Of a DNA stretch of 64,000 nt, positions 27,555 through 39,731 are shown in pieces. Each line of letters starts with the position of its first letter. The stretch's first letter is position 1. The translations under genes were made by a program, and so were the position numbers. The notes beneath the pieces are model-generated. The model did not search any database. It was not told the origin of the DNA and saw only the letters and a list, made by a program, of their open reading frames with translations. The stretch lies in contig SVOY01000001.1 of NCBI GenBank assembly GCA_015066105.1, forward strand, positions 310,001-374,000, read 5' to 3'. Source of the DNA: Oscillospiraceae bacterium (GTDB lineage Bacteria; Bacillota; Clostridia; Oscillospirales; Acutalibacteraceae).

Positions 27555-29219
27555 ATGATTAAAGATACAATTGTAGACGGCTTCGGTAATGCGCCGCACC
27601 GTTCACTTTATCACGCTCTGGGCCTTACAAACGAGGAGCAGTCAAAACCTCTTATCGGTATCGTGTCCTCCTTCAATGAAATTGTTCCCGGTCACGTCAA
27701 TCTTGATAAAATTGCCGATGCCGTAAAGCTCGGTGTTGCAATGGCAGGGGGCACCCCCATTGTTTTCCCCGCAATTACCGTTTGTGACGGCATTGCAATG
27801 GGTCACACGGGTATGAAATATTCTCTTATCACAAGGGACCTCATTGCCGATTCAACTGAGGCTATGGTAATGGCTCACGGCTTTGACGGCCTTGTTATGA
27901 TTCCTAACTGTGATAAAAATGTTCCCGGTCTTCTTATGGCGGCGGCAAGGCTTAATATCCCCACAATTTTTGTTTCGGGCGGCCCTATGCTTGCAGGCCG
28001 TGTTGACGGCAAAAAGACAAGCCTTTCAAGTATGTTTGAGGCAGTAGGTGCTTACTCCGCCGGCAAAATCGGCGATGCACAGCTTAAAATCTGTGAAGAA
28101 AAAACCTGTCCTACCTGCGGCTCCTGCTCGGGTATGTATACTGCAAACTCAATGAACTGCCTTACCGAGGTGCTTGGTATGGGCCTTGAGGGCAACGGTA
28201 CAATTCCTGCCGTTTATTCAAAGAGAATTGAGCTTGCAAAGCACGCAGGTATGCAGATTATGGAGCTTGTCAAAAAGAACATTAAGCCCAGGGATATTAT
28301 GACAAGGGCGGCCTTCAACAACGCCCTTACTGCAGATATGGCATTGGGCTGTTCAACCAACAGTATGCTTCATCTTCCCGCCATTGCTAATGAATGCGGC
28401 ATTGAAATCAACCTTGACGATGCCAACAGAATCAGTGAAAAAACTCCCAATCTCTGCCACCTTGCTCCTGCGGGTCACACATATATGGAGGACCTTAATG
28501 AGGCAGGCGGTGTTTATGCCGTGCTCAGGGAGCTTACAAAGAAAAATCTTCTTGATACAAGCGTAATGACCTGCACGGGAAAAACAATGGCTGAAAACAT
28601 TGCAAACGCAGTAAATCTTGATACCGATACAATCAGAAGCATTGATAATCCTTATTCACTCACGGGCGGCATTGCCGTGCTTCGCGGCAATCTTGCCCCC
28701 GACGGCTGTGTTGTAAAAAGAAGTGCAGTTGCAAAGGAAATGCTTGTGCATGAGGGTCCTGCCAAGGTGTTTGACAGCGAGGAAGAAACCATTGCCGCAA
28801 TTTACGGCGGAAAGATTGTCAAGGGTGACGTTGTTGTTATCCGCTACGAGGGCCCCTCGGGTGGCCCGGGTATGAGAGAAATGCTTTCTCCCACATCGGC
28901 AATTGCAGGCATGGGCCTTGATAAGGACGTTGCTCTTATCACCGACGGCAGATTCTCCGGTGCAACAAGAGGTGCTTCAATCGGCCACGTTTCTCCCGAG
29001 GCCGTTAGGGGCGGTCTTATTGCCTATGTCAGAGACGGAGACATTATCAGCATCAACATTCCCGAATATAAAATCGAGCTTAAGGTTGATGAGGCCGAAA
29101 TCGAAAAGCGCAAGGCTGAAACAACTCTTAAGGTGAAAACAGATATTAAGGGCTGTCTGAAACGCTATTCCGAAATGGTAAGCTCTGCAGACAAGGGTGC
29201 AATTATCAACAAGTTTTAA
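27555..29219 (+). CDS. ilvD: Dihydroxy-acid dehydratase
   Basis: This iron-sulphur enzyme dehydrates 2,3-dihydroxyisovalerate to 2-ketoisovalerate. The 554-residue protein carries the cluster cysteines in NCDKNVPG and [18 protein letters not shown] and the C-terminal GPSGGPGM and [11 protein letters not shown] motifs. It is the fourth gene of the ilv operon, 74 bases after ilvC. The pathway is complete up to the transaminase, which is not in the window. Confidence 0.97.
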   Translation: MIKDTIVDGFGNAPHRSLYHALGLTNEEQSKPLIGIVSSFNEIVPGHVNLDKIADAVKLGVAMAGGTPIVFPAITVCDGIAMGHTGMKYSLITRDLIADSTEAMVMAHGFDGLVMIPNCDKNVPGLLMAAARLNIPTIFVSGGPMLAGRVDGKKTSLSSMFEAVGAYSAGKIGDAQLKICEEKTCPTCGSCSGMYTANSMNCLTEVLGMGLEGNGTIPAVYSKRIELAKHAGMQIMELVKKNIKPRDIMTRAAFNNALTADMALGCSTNSMLHLPAIANECGIEINLDDANRISEKTPNLCHLAPAGHTYMEDLNEAGGVYAVLRELTKKNLLDTSVMTCTGKTMAENIANAVNLDTDTIRSIDNPYSLTGGIAVLRGNLAPDGCVVKRSAVAKEMLVHEGPAKVFDSEEETIAAIYGGKIVKGDVVVIRYEGPSGGPGMREMLSPTSAIAGMGLDKDVALITDGRFSGATRGASIGHVSPEAVRGGLIAYVRDGDIISINIPEYKIELKVDEAEIEKRKAETTLKVKTDIKGCLKRYSEMVSSADKGAIINKF

Positions 29220-29233
29220 TCGGATGTGTAAAT

Positions 29234-30418
29234 ATGTCTAAAATTGATTTTGAAAAATTAAGCTGTGAGCTTTCCTCGGTCTGTGTATTCAGAAATCTGC
29301 TTTATACGGATACACTGAAAAGCTTTTGCAGTTTTCTTGACAAAGAGGATTTAAAAGATAAGCTCAGCGCATACTCTGAATTTGTCAGCTCGCTTTCAGC
29401 TTACGGCGGCAGCTTTTCCTCCTTTCTCACAAAGGCCTTGTGCGAGGATGAAAACATATTCATCACTCTTATCGCAAGCGGCAGAAAAGTGCCGGAAAGC
29501 ATAAGAAAAAATGCAGAAAAAGAGCTTGAAATTTTCAGTCTTATAAGCAGTATAAGTCATTCTGATATATGTGAGTATCTTGACTATGAGGGCTACATTC
29601 CTGCGTTTGACAATGAAAAAACAGACTTCACCTCTCTTTATTACGAAAGATGCGAAAGGGTTTCCTGCCTCGGCTACGGAATTTTTGCCTCATACCCTAT
29701 GTTCAGGGTTGCAGACGGAAAAATTGTTCCCGTTGAGGCCTCAGACGGTATTTCCGTTGAGGGCTTTGTCGGCTATGAAAAGGAGCGTCAGGCGGTTGTT
29801 GAAAATACACAGTGCCTTGTTCAGGGCGGGCCTGCCGCAAATGTGCTTTTGTACGGTGATGCGGGCACGGGCAAATCTTCAACGGTAAAGGCTGTTGCCA
29901 ACCTGTTTTTTGATAAGGGTGTGCGGCTTATTGAGCTGAGGAAGGACCAGCTGCTTTCCTTGTCAGACGTAATGGCAAAGATTGCAAAAAATCCGCTTAA
30001 GTTCATTATTTTCATTGACGACCTTTCCTTTAACAAAAACGATGACCGGTTTTCAATGCTTAAGGCGGCTCTTGAGGGCTCGGCAAGTGCAAAGGCTCCC
30101 AATGCCGTAATTTATGCAACAAGCAACCGCCGCCACATTGTTAAGGAAAGCTTTTCAGACAGGTCGGCAGGGGATGATATTCACCGTAACGACACGGTTC
30201 AGGAGCTACTGTCTCTTTCAGAGCGTTTTGGCCTTACGGTTTATTTCTCAAAGCCGAATAAGATTCTTTATCTTGATATCGTTCATTCCCTTGCCGGAAG
30301 ATACGGTGTTGAAATTGAGATAAGCGAGCTTGACATCAAGGCAGAGGCCTTTGCCCTTAACAAGGGCAGTCGCTCTCCCCGTGCGGCAGAGCAGTTTATT
30401 AAAAGTCTTGTAAAATAA
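29234..30418 (+). CDS. DUF815-type AAA ATPase
   Basis: The cellular role is unknown. The 394-residue protein has a helical N-terminal region (about 1-170) and a AAA module with Walker A GDAGTGKSS near residue 213 and Walker B FIIFIDDLSF, then ATSNRRH (sensor 1) and SERFGLTVYFSKP. This matches DUF815, a stand-alone ATPase found widely in bacteria. It starts 14 bases after ilvD and ends 24 bases before ridA, so it may belong to the ilv transcript. Confidence 0.85.
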   Translation: MSKIDFEKLSCELSSVCVFRNLLYTDTLKSFCSFLDKEDLKDKLSAYSEFVSSLSAYGGSFSSFLTKALCEDENIFITLIASGRKVPESIRKNAEKELEIFSLISSISHSDICEYLDYEGYIPAFDNEKTDFTSLYYERCERVSCLGYGIFASYPMFRVADGKIVPVEASDGISVEGFVGYEKERQAVVENTQCLVQGGPAANVLLYGDAGTGKSSTVKAVANLFFDKGVRLIELRKDQLLSLSDVMAKIAKNPLKFIIFIDDLSFNKNDDRFSMLKAALEGSASAKAPNAVIYATSNRRHIVKESFSDRSAGDDIHRNDTVQELLSLSERFGLTVYFSKPNKILYLDIVHSLAGRYGVEIEISELDIKAEAFALNKGSRSPRAAEQFIKSLVK

Positions 30419-30442
30419 TTTATACCGAAAGGAAAAAGTATT

Positions 30443-30820
30443 ATGATTAAAAAAATTTCAACAGAAAAAGCACCTGCAGCAATCGGCCCCTATTCACAGG
30501 CAATTTCAACCGGCACAATGCTTTACACCTCGGGTCAGCTCGGCATCAATCCCGAAAACGGTGAGCTTGAGGGTGCTGATATCACCGCTCAGGCAGAGCA
30601 GGCTATGAAAAACCTCGGTGCAGTGCTTGAAGAGGCAGGCACCAACTTTGACAACATTGTCAAGACTACCTGCTTCCTTGCCGATATGGGCGATTTCGCC
30701 GCCTTTAATGCTGTTTATTCAAAGTATATCACCTCAGCTCCGGCAAGAAGCTGTATTGCCGTTAAAACCCTTCCCAAAAATGCAATTGTTGAAGTTGAAG
30801 CAGTTGCAGTTATCGGCTGA
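30443..30820 (+). CDS. ridA: RidA family enamine/imine deaminase
   Basis: RidA hydrolyses the reactive 2-aminoacrylate and related imines formed by PLP enzymes such as threonine dehydratase, thereby protecting branched-chain amino acid synthesis. The 125-residue protein has the full YjgF fold, with GQLGINPENGEL, the conserved Arg in SAPARSCIAVKTLP and the closing VEVEAVAVIG. Its position downstream of ilvBNCD fits this function. A GAAAGG site precedes the ATG. Confidence 0.95.
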   Translation: MIKKISTEKAPAAIGPYSQAISTGTMLYTSGQLGINPENGELEGADITAQAEQAMKNLGAVLEEAGTNFDNIVKTTCFLADMGDFAAFNAVYSKYITSAPARSCIAVKTLPKNAIVEVEAVAVIG

Positions 30821-30823
30821 TTT

Positions 30824-32899
30824 ATGAAAAAGGAAGTTAAAAGAGGCTTGCTTTCGGTAGCTGTTCTTCCGCTTTTTGCGCTGATGCTTACGTGCTTTGG
30901 CGCCGCCGCTGACGAGTCAGCCTTGACGGTGAATATTGTCGGCGAAAGCTGTGTTATTACCGATTGTGATGTAAAGGCCGAGGGTGTGCTTGAAATTCCT
31001 TCGCATATAGAAGGCAGGCCCGTCACCGTTATTGACAAAGGAGCTTTCAGCAAATGCAAGCTCCTTACAGAGCTTGTAATACCCGATACCGTGGCGGAAA
31101 TCGGTAAAAATGCCTTTATGGCGTGTGCGGCTTTAAAAAGCGTTAAAATGACCGACAGCGTAACCAGATTAGGTGAGGGTGTGTTTTATCAATGCAGCTC
31201 CCTTGAGTCTGTAGCTCTTACGGGCAAGCTTACTACAATACCAAAGGAAACCTTTTATATGTGCACAAGCCTTGAGAGTGTTACACTTCCGCATAAATTG
31301 AGTGTCATAGGTCAGAATGCGTTTTTCGGCTGCAGCAGCCTTGAAAAAATTGTTCTGCCCGAAGGTGTTACTGAGCTTTGTGCACGTTGCTTTTCAAATT
31401 GCACTTCTCTCGGAGCAATATTTATTCCCGCTTCAACAGAAATAATAAATGCTGATGCCTTTGAAAAATGCGATGGGCTGAATTTTGTGTATTATGCAGG
31501 CTCCAAGGAGGATTTTGAGGCTATAGACCTTTACAGCGGAAACAGCAGTCTTGAATATGCCGAGCAAATCTTTAATCACGACCATATCAAGGCATCGACG
31601 GTTACTGTTATAGATGCAACCTGTGTTCAGCCGGGCTACAGTATTTTCAGCTGTACTTGCGGCTATGAGGGCACAGGTGCTCCTCAGCCGGCAAAAGGTC
31701 ACAGCCTTACCGTGATTAAAACCGTCACTGAGCCCGATTGTGTTTCAGAGGGGGTTGTGCGCCACCAATGCGACAGCTGTGACTATTATGAGGAGGAGAC
31801 GCTTCCTGCAACGGGTCATAATATCGTAACCGACAAGGCATCACAAGCCACCTGCACAAGCAAGGGCAAAACCGAGGGCAAGCATTGCTCCCTTTGCGGC
31901 ACGGTTACGGTGAAGCAAGAGGATATTCCTGCTTTAAGCCACAGCTTTACCGTGGCGGTGAAGGACAGTAAGCACCTTGCCTCGCAGGCGACCTACCTGA
32001 ATGCATCAAGGTATTATTACGATTGCTCGCGTTGCGGAAAAATGAGCGATAAGGATACCTTTTCGGGTGAAAAGCTTACGTTATCAAATGTTAAAAAGCT
32101 CAGCTTTGAAAGCACAACGTCCACCGTAACCTTAAGCTGGAGCAAGGTAAGCTCTGCAAGAGGCTATGCGGTTTACCAAAAAGACTCCGCGGGCAACTGG
32201 AGCTTTATAAAAAGAGTAAGAAAAAACAGCATTAAGCTTACGGATTTGCCCTACGGAAAAACCGTTATTTACGGCGTTAAAGCCTATGTGCTTGAGGAAG
32301 ATACATTGGTATATTCTTCCGCGTATACGTCGGTTAAAGCGGCAACCAAGCCGTTACCGACCTCAAAAATTACGGCAAAGCAGAACGATAAGGCCATCAC
32401 CCTCAGCTGGAAAAAGGCAAGGGGTGCCACGGGCTACCGCGTTTATAAGTATGACAGCAAGAACAAAAAGTGGAGCATCATCTGCTCATACACGAAAAAC
32501 AACAAGCTAACCGTTAAAAGCCTTAAAAGCGGCTACAGATATAAGTTTTCCGTAAGGTCCTGCATTGATACGGGCAATGAGCGTGTTTGGAGCAAAATGG
32601 CTGACGGCTTAACAACCTGCACCAAGCCTCAAAGCCCCACTCTCAAAGCAACCTCTTACAAGTATGCCGTAAAGCTCAGCTGGAACAAGATAAAATACGC
32701 TGACGGCTATACCGTTTACGTTTCCGAAAAGCCGGAATCGGGCTATAAAAAGGTTAAAACAACAAAAAAGCTTAATTATAAAATTGAGAACCTTAAAAGC
32801 GGAAAATACTATTATTTCAAGGTTTATTCCTACAGAAAGCTGTCTGACGGCAAGGTTTACAGCTATGCAAGTCAGATCAAAAAGGTAAAAACAAGATAA
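30824..32899 (+). CDS. Secreted BspA-type leucine-rich repeat and Fn3 protein
   Basis: This is probably a surface or secreted protein for binding host or environmental ligands. The 691-residue protein starts with a signal peptide (hydrophobic core LLSVAVLPLFALMLTCFGA), followed by LRR_5 repeats of the BspA type (about 40-240: IPDTVAEIGKNAFMAC and similar), a Cys-rich stretch with repeated TC...G/C..C pairs (about 265-390), and three fibronectin type III-like repeats (about 420-690) rich in Lys/Tyr (YAVKLSWNKI). No LPXTG anchor is seen. It starts 3 bases after ridA. Confidence 0.85.
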   Translation: MKKEVKRGLLSVAVLPLFALMLTCFGAAADESALTVNIVGESCVITDCDVKAEGVLEIPSHIEGRPVTVIDKGAFSKCKLLTELVIPDTVAEIGKNAFMACAALKSVKMTDSVTRLGEGVFYQCSSLESVALTGKLTTIPKETFYMCTSLESVTLPHKLSVIGQNAFFGCSSLEKIVLPEGVTELCARCFSNCTSLGAIFIPASTEIINADAFEKCDGLNFVYYAGSKEDFEAIDLYSGNSSLEYAEQIFNHDHIKASTVTVIDATCVQPGYSIFSCTCGYEGTGAPQPAKGHSLTVIKTVTEPDCVSEGVVRHQCDSCDYYEEETLPATGHNIVTDKASQATCTSKGKTEGKHCSLCGTVTVKQEDIPALSHSFTVAVKDSKHLASQATYLNASRYYYDCSRCGKMSDKDTFSGEKLTLSNVKKLSFESTTSTVTLSWSKVSSARGYAVYQKDSAGNWSFIKRVRKNSIKLTDLPYGKTVIYGVKAYVLEEDTLVYSSAYTSVKAATKPLPTSKITAKQNDKAITLSWKKARGATGYRVYKYDSKNKKWSIICSYTKNNKLTVKSLKSGYRYKFSVRSCIDTGNERVWSKMADGLTTCTKPQSPTLKATSYKYAVKLSWNKIKYADGYTVYVSEKPESGYKKVKTTKKLNYKIENLKSGKYYYFKVYSYRKLSDGKVYSYASQIKKVKTR

Positions 32900-32902
32900 A
32901 GA

Positions 32903-32941
32903 AAGAACAGGCAATTCAAGTTTGAAAAGCCTGTTCTTCTT
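32903..32941. terminator. Bidirectional terminator
   Basis: The arms AAGAACAGGC and GCCTGTTCTT flank a 16-base loop and are followed by CTTTTATTT. It serves the convergent LRR protein gene (+) and ligA (-). Confidence 0.8.
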
Positions 32942-35897
<2,956 letters not shown>

Positions 35898-36170
35898 GTT
35901 AAAACTTCCTTTTATATTATTTCACTGAATTATATCATAAAAAAAAGCTTTTGAAAAGGATTTTCTCGATATACTTTTAAAGTTATATAAGTATTTTTAT
36001 TCAGTAATTGATAAAATGTCTGATTTTTTATAACGTAATATAAAAGATAAAGATGTGTCTTCAGGTAACTCGCTTTTGTAAATTTTTCTAAAAATAAAAC
36101 CAACATTATTTCCCTTTTTGTAAAATGTAAAAAAAATACAAATCTGCTAATAATATCATTAAATAAATAC
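35898..36170. other. AT-rich intergenic spacer, no gene seen
   Basis: This is the upstream part of the 370-base divergent gap between the RluA-type gene and the CofE-like gene. It holds runs of A and T and no ORF of note or stable hairpin. The promoter for the rightward gene lies at its right edge. A leftward promoter for the rluA-ligA transcript must lie here, but no clear consensus was picked out. Confidence 0.5.
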
Positions 36171-36229
36171 TTGATTTCTTGTTTATATAGTGATAAAATA
36201 ATAAAGTATTTTTTATCGGTCTGACCGAT
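36171..36229 (+). promoter_or_regulatory. Promoter and palindromic operator for CofE-like gene
   Basis: TTGATT (36171-36176) and TAAAAT (36194-36199) are 17 bases apart. A 15-base palindrome with one central base, ATCGGTCTGACCGAT, lies at 36215-36229, just past the expected transcription start. The GGTC-N-GACC core resembles sites bound by GntR/FadR-type repressors; no such regulator is encoded nearby. Confidence 0.6.
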
Positions 36230-36267
36230 ATTCTTACCAATTTTACTTATAAGGGGTAATGATTTAC

Positions 36268-37461
36268 ATGGAAAGAAAAACAGGCACTATTTCCAGAGGC
36301 ATCCGTTGTCCTATTATCCGTGAAGGCGATGACCTTGCACAGATTGTTTGCGACAGCGTTATTGATGCCGCAAAAAGTGACGGTTTTGAGCTCAGAGATA
36401 AAGACGTTGTTGCAGTAACAGAGTCTATTGTTGCAAGAAGTCAGGGCAACTATGCTTCTGTTGATGCGATTGCAAAGGACGTAAAAGAAAAGCTTGGCGG
36501 CGAAACAGTCGGCGTTATTTTCCCCATACTTTCAAGAAACCGCTTTGCAATCTGCTTAAGAGGTATAGCAATGGGCTGCAAGAAGATTGTGCTTATGCTC
36601 AGCTATCCCAGCGACGAAGTAGGTAACCATCTTCTTACTTACGACCAGCTTGACGATGCAGGCGTAAATCCTTATAGCGATGTTCTTTCTCTTGAAAAAT
36701 ACCGTGAGCTTTTTGGTGAAAACAAGCACGAGTTCACCGGTGTTGACTATGTTGATTATTATTCACAGCTTATAAAGGATTGCGGTGCAGAGTGTGAGGT
36801 TGTTTTTGCCAACCAGGCAAAAACTATCCTTGACTATACTGACTGCGTTCTCACTTGTGATATCCACACAAGAGCACGTACAAAGAGACTCCTCAAGGCA
36901 GCAGGCGCAAAGGTTGTTCTCGGCCTTGACGATATTCTCACATCTTCAATCGACGGTAACGGATTTAATGCCGATTACGGCCTTCTCGGCTCAAACAAGT
37001 CAACTGAAGATACCGTTAAGCTTTTCCCCAGGGACTGCTCAGAGTTTGTTAACAGAATAAAGGAGCTCCTTGACAAGGCAAGCGGCAAGAGCATTGAGGT
37101 TATGGTATACGGCGACGGCGCATTCAAGGATCCTCAGGGTAAAATCTGGGAGCTTGCTGACCCCTGCGTTTCACCCGGATACACTGCTGGCCTTGTTGGT
37201 ACACCCAACGAGCTCAAGCTCAAATACCTTGCCGACAATGACTTCAAGGGTCTCAGCGGCGAGGAGCTTAAAGCTGCAATTTCAAAGCGCATTTCCGATA
37301 AGGGCGAGGAAAGCCTTGTAGGCAATATGGCTTCACAGGGCACAACACCCAGACAGTTTACTGACCTTATCGGCTCACTCTGCGACCTTACCAGCGGTTC
37401 AGGTGACAAGGGCACACCCGTAGTTCTTGTTCAGGGCTACTTTGATAATTACACAAACTGA
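36268..37461 (+). CDS. Coenzyme F420-0:L-glutamate ligase-like protein
   Basis: The fold is that of CofE, which adds glutamate to F420-0, but Clostridia of this kind are not expected to make F420, so the substrate is probably different. The protein shows VAVTESIVARSQGN, ILSRNRFAICLRGIAMG and the C-terminal VVLVQGYFDNY. The ATG at 36259 sits only 2 bases after AAGGGG; the ATG at 36268 is 11 bases after it and is preferred, giving 397 residues. It is longer than archaeal CofE (about 250), mainly because of an insertion and a C-terminal part. It precedes guaA. Confidence 0.75.
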   Translation: MERKTGTISRGIRCPIIREGDDLAQIVCDSVIDAAKSDGFELRDKDVVAVTESIVARSQGNYASVDAIAKDVKEKLGGETVGVIFPILSRNRFAICLRGIAMGCKKIVLMLSYPSDEVGNHLLTYDQLDDAGVNPYSDVLSLEKYRELFGENKHEFTGVDYVDYYSQLIKDCGAECEVVFANQAKTILDYTDCVLTCDIHTRARTKRLLKAAGAKVVLGLDDILTSSIDGNGFNADYGLLGSNKSTEDTVKLFPRDCSEFVNRIKELLDKASGKSIEVMVYGDGAFKDPQGKIWELADPCVSPGYTAGLVGTPNELKLKYLADNDFKGLSGEELKAAISKRISDKGEESLVGNMASQGTTPRQFTDLIGSLCDLTSGSGDKGTPVVLVQGYFDNYTN

Positions 37462-37472
37462 TTATAATATGA

Positions 37473-37492
37473 GGCGACCGTTTTCGGTCGCC
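37473..37492 (+). terminator. Short hairpin between CofE-like gene and guaA
   Basis: The 8-base perfect arms GGCGACCG and CGGTCGCC flank a TTTT loop. The T tract after it is weak (GTCTTT), so some read-through into guaA is likely. Confidence 0.6.
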
Positions 37493-37540
37493 GTCTTTGG
37501 ATAGTTAAAATTTATTTCAGATATATTGGGAGGAATTAAA

Positions 37541-38542
37541 ATGGATTCAAACAAAAGACCCGAAGCTATGGAAAGAATCACCTCAAAAGCACTTGCAGAT
37601 GCGTTTATTGAACAGCAGGTAGCCGCAGTCCGCGCTCAGGTTGGCGATAAAAAGGTGCTTCTTGCACTTTCAGGCGGTGTTGACTCATCAGTTGTTGCCG
37701 CACTTCTTATCAAGGCAATCGGCAAGCAGCTTGTATGTGTTCACGTTAACCACGGCCTTATGCGTAAGGGCGAAAGCGAAAATGTTATTGAGGTTTTTAA
37801 AAATCAGCTTGATGCAAACCTTATCTATGTTGACGCAACCGACCGTTTCCTTGACCTTCTTGCAGGTGTGAGTGACCCCGAAAGAAAGCGCAAGATTATC
37901 GGTGCTGAGTTCATCAAGGTGTTTGATGAGGAGGCAGCAAAGCTTGACGGCATCTCCTTCCTTGCACAGGGTACTATTTATCCCGATATTCTTGAAAGCG
38001 TAAAGCAGGCAGAGGGCAAAAAGGCTGTTAAGTCTCACCACAATGTAGGCGGCCTTCCCGAGGATATGGCTATGGAGCTCGTTGAGCCTATCAAGCTCCT
38101 TTTCAAGGACGAGGTACGTGTAGTGGGTGAAGCACTGGGCCTTCCTCACGCTATGGTTTACCGCCAGCCCTTCCCGGGCCCCGGTCTCGGTGTTCGTTGC
38201 CTCGGCGCAATTACCCGTGACAGACTTCACGCTCTCAGAGAGGCTGACGCAATTCTTCGTGAGGAGTTTGACCTTAACGGCCTTGCCGAAAAGGTATGGC
38301 AGTATTTTATTGCAGTGCCCGATATGAAGAGCGTTGGCGTCAAGGATGACAGCCGCTATGAAGGCTGGCCCGCAATCATCAGAGCTGTAAACACTAAGGA
38401 TGCTATGACAGCAACAATTGAAGAGGTACCTTACGCTGTGCTTCACAAGGTAACAGCACGTATCACAAGCGAGGTTGAGGGCATCAACCGCGTACTCTTC
38501 GACCTTACCCCGAAGCCGACCGGCACTATTGAGTGGGAATAA
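37541..38542 (+). CDS. guaA: GMP synthetase, ATP-pyrophosphatase subunit only
   Basis: It converts XMP to GMP with ATP and ammonia. The track start at 37526 is a poor one; the ATG at 37541 has GGGAGG 6 bases upstream. The 333-residue protein starts directly in the PP-loop domain (LALSGGVDSSVVA) and ends with the dimerisation domain and GTIEWE. The N-terminal class I glutaminase domain of standard bacterial GuaA (about 190 residues) is absent, and only 64 bases separate this gene from the unrelated gene upstream. It therefore resembles the split archaeal GuaAb. Its last codons form the attachment site of element 1. Confidence 0.9.
   Translation: MDSNKRPEAMERITSKALADAFIEQQVAAVRAQVGDKKVLLALSGGVDSSVVAALLIKAIGKQLVCVHVNHGLMRKGESENVIEVFKNQLDANLIYVDATDRFLDLLAGVSDPERKRKIIGAEFIKVFDEEAAKLDGISFLAQGTIYPDILESVKQAEGKKAVKSHHNVGGLPEDMAMELVEPIKLLFKDEVRVVGEALGLPHAMVYRQPFPGPGLGVRCLGAITRDRLHALREADAILREEFDLNGLAEKVWQYFIAVPDMKSVGVKDDSRYEGWPAIIRAVNTKDAMTATIEEVPYAVLHKVTARITSEVEGINRVLFDLTPKPTGTIEWE
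38530..38542 (+). repeat. attL: guaA 3' end, 13-bp direct repeat
   Basis: TGAGTGGGAATAA includes the guaA stop codon and recurs exactly at 55788-55800. The 3' end of guaA is a known integration hotspot for genomic islands; the integrase gene lies just inside, as expected. Confidence 0.85.
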
Positions 38543-38599
38543 GTAAACGAAAGCTCGTGAGCCCAGTAAAATAAAGGGTTTCAGGATTTTCAAAAAGCC

Positions 38600-38732
38600 T
38601 TGTGATACCAATTTGATACTGTATCCGGCTTTTCCACATAATTTCATACAAGAGAAAACCTCTCTCGTTTGAACACTTAGTTCATCCGAGAGGGGTATTT
38701 TTTTATGACATTTTTCGATAGCGTGATACTGC
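38600..38732. promoter_or_regulatory. Possible integrase arm-binding sites, left end
   Basis: Copies of TGATAC(C/T) occur here: GTGATACCA, TTGATACTG and GTGATACTG. The same words recur near the right end (GTGATACTG at about 55677, GTGATACCA at about 55702) and nowhere obvious in between. Repeats at both ends of an integrated element are typical of arm-type sites for tyrosine recombinases. Confidence 0.45.
38658..38704 (+). terminator. Terminator at left end of element 1
   Basis: The arms ACCTCTCTCG and CGAGAGGGGT (one G-T pair), with an inner TGAAC/GTTCA stem, are followed by ATTTTTTTAT. It would block guaA read-through into the element. Confidence 0.85.
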
Positions 38733-38790
38733 AACAGTGACCTATATTTTTTGAAAAAAATTATATAAAAACGCAACTGATAACCAAAAA

Positions 38791-39460
38791 ATGTCCCAAT
38801 AAAGAGTAGAGGATATTTGAAAAATTATTTTTGCAAAAAGCTGAATTTATGTCGCAATAAAGAAGTATAGAGTGTTTTAGTTTTTTGAAAATCTAAAAAC
38901 TTTTATTTAGAGGGTCTCCATTTTGAGAAAAACTGTCCGTAGGAAAGTAGAAGGGAATGTAAATATTCTAAAAACTTATCAAAAACAGGGTGTGCATTTA
39001 CTGTTTCTCTGTGGGTATAAGTGAGAGATATCTTTAACTTATATAAATTTTTATTTAGGGGGCTAATTTTTAACGAAAAAATGTCCGTAAATAAGTGAAA
39101 GGAAGTTTTGAACAATTTGAAAATATTTCAGTTTTGGGGTTTCCATTTGGCCTCTCCCAGTCCGTATAGGTGAAAGTTGTTTTAAATATTTTTAAAATAA
39201 ACAGATGCATACTTGCCAAAAGTCAAAAAAATGTCCGTAGGAAAGTAGAGAGATAAAAAGTTTGTTAAGAAAACTTCCGCTTTTGCTTGTAAATTGTCCG
39301 TTATAAAGTAGAAGAATATTTTAAATTTTTTGAAAACATTCAGGATACATACCTGCCAAAATCAGAAAAAATGTCCGTAAATAAGTGAAGGGCATATAAA
39401 GGTTGATTAAAAACTTTTTGTAGAAACACAAAAATATGTCGCAATAAAGAAGTAGAAGGG
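38791..39460 (+). repeat. Array of about ten degenerate 22-base repeats
   Basis: A directly repeated word, approximately TGTCCGTAAATAAGTGAAAGG or TGTCGCAATAAAGAAGTAGAGG, occurs at 38791, 38849, 38933, 39010 (weak), 39081, 39158 (weak), 39231, 39295, 39371 and 39436. All copies have the same orientation and are 55-85 bases apart, with A/T-rich filler that itself shares TTTGAAAA-like words. No gene is seen in the 988 bases between guaA and the xis-like gene. The role is unknown; iterons, recombination accessory sites or small RNA units are possible. Confidence 0.75.
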
Positions 39461-39530
39461 TTATTTGTATGCTGTATTCAATGTCGGGCAACCGACTTGT
39501 AATAAATCTTAAAGAAAGGAGAACAAACAC

Positions 39531-39713
39531 ATGGCAGTACTTATGAATGCAAAGGAAATCAGCGAAGAACTCGGCATTTCCAAAACTCTTGCTTATGATA
39601 TTATGCAGAAGCTCAACAAAGAGCTTGAAGCAAAGGGCTATTTCGTAATCAAGGGTAAAGTGAGCCGCCGTTATCTGTCAGAGCAGATTTACGGTATGCC
39701 CAAAGAAAAATAA
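39531..39713 (+). CDS. Small HTH protein, excisionase-like
   Basis: The 60-residue protein has a single helix-turn-helix (AKEISEELGISKTLAYDIMQKLNKEL), resembling MerR/excisionase-type winged helices that bend DNA for integrase-mediated excision. It precedes int by 18 bases. A close relative (56710-56898) holds the same place in element 2. An AAAGGAG site lies 9 bases before the ATG. Confidence 0.7.
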   Translation: MAVLMNAKEISEELGISKTLAYDIMQKLNKELEAKGYFVIKGKVSRRYLSEQIYGMPKEK

Positions 39714-39731
39714 TAAGAAAGGATTGATTTA

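Noticed and set aside
37688-38776. 362-residue minus-strand ORF
   Set aside because: It is the antisense shadow of guaA; composition is unlike a real protein and guaA is certain.
38791-39460. CRISPR array
   Set aside because: Repeats are degenerate and irregularly spaced, the spacer-like segments are partly similar to one another, and no cas gene is present.
38903-39530. Minus-strand ORFs 38903-39115 and 39321-39530
   Set aside because: They run through the repeat array, have low-complexity Phe/Leu/Ser composition and no ribosome binding site.
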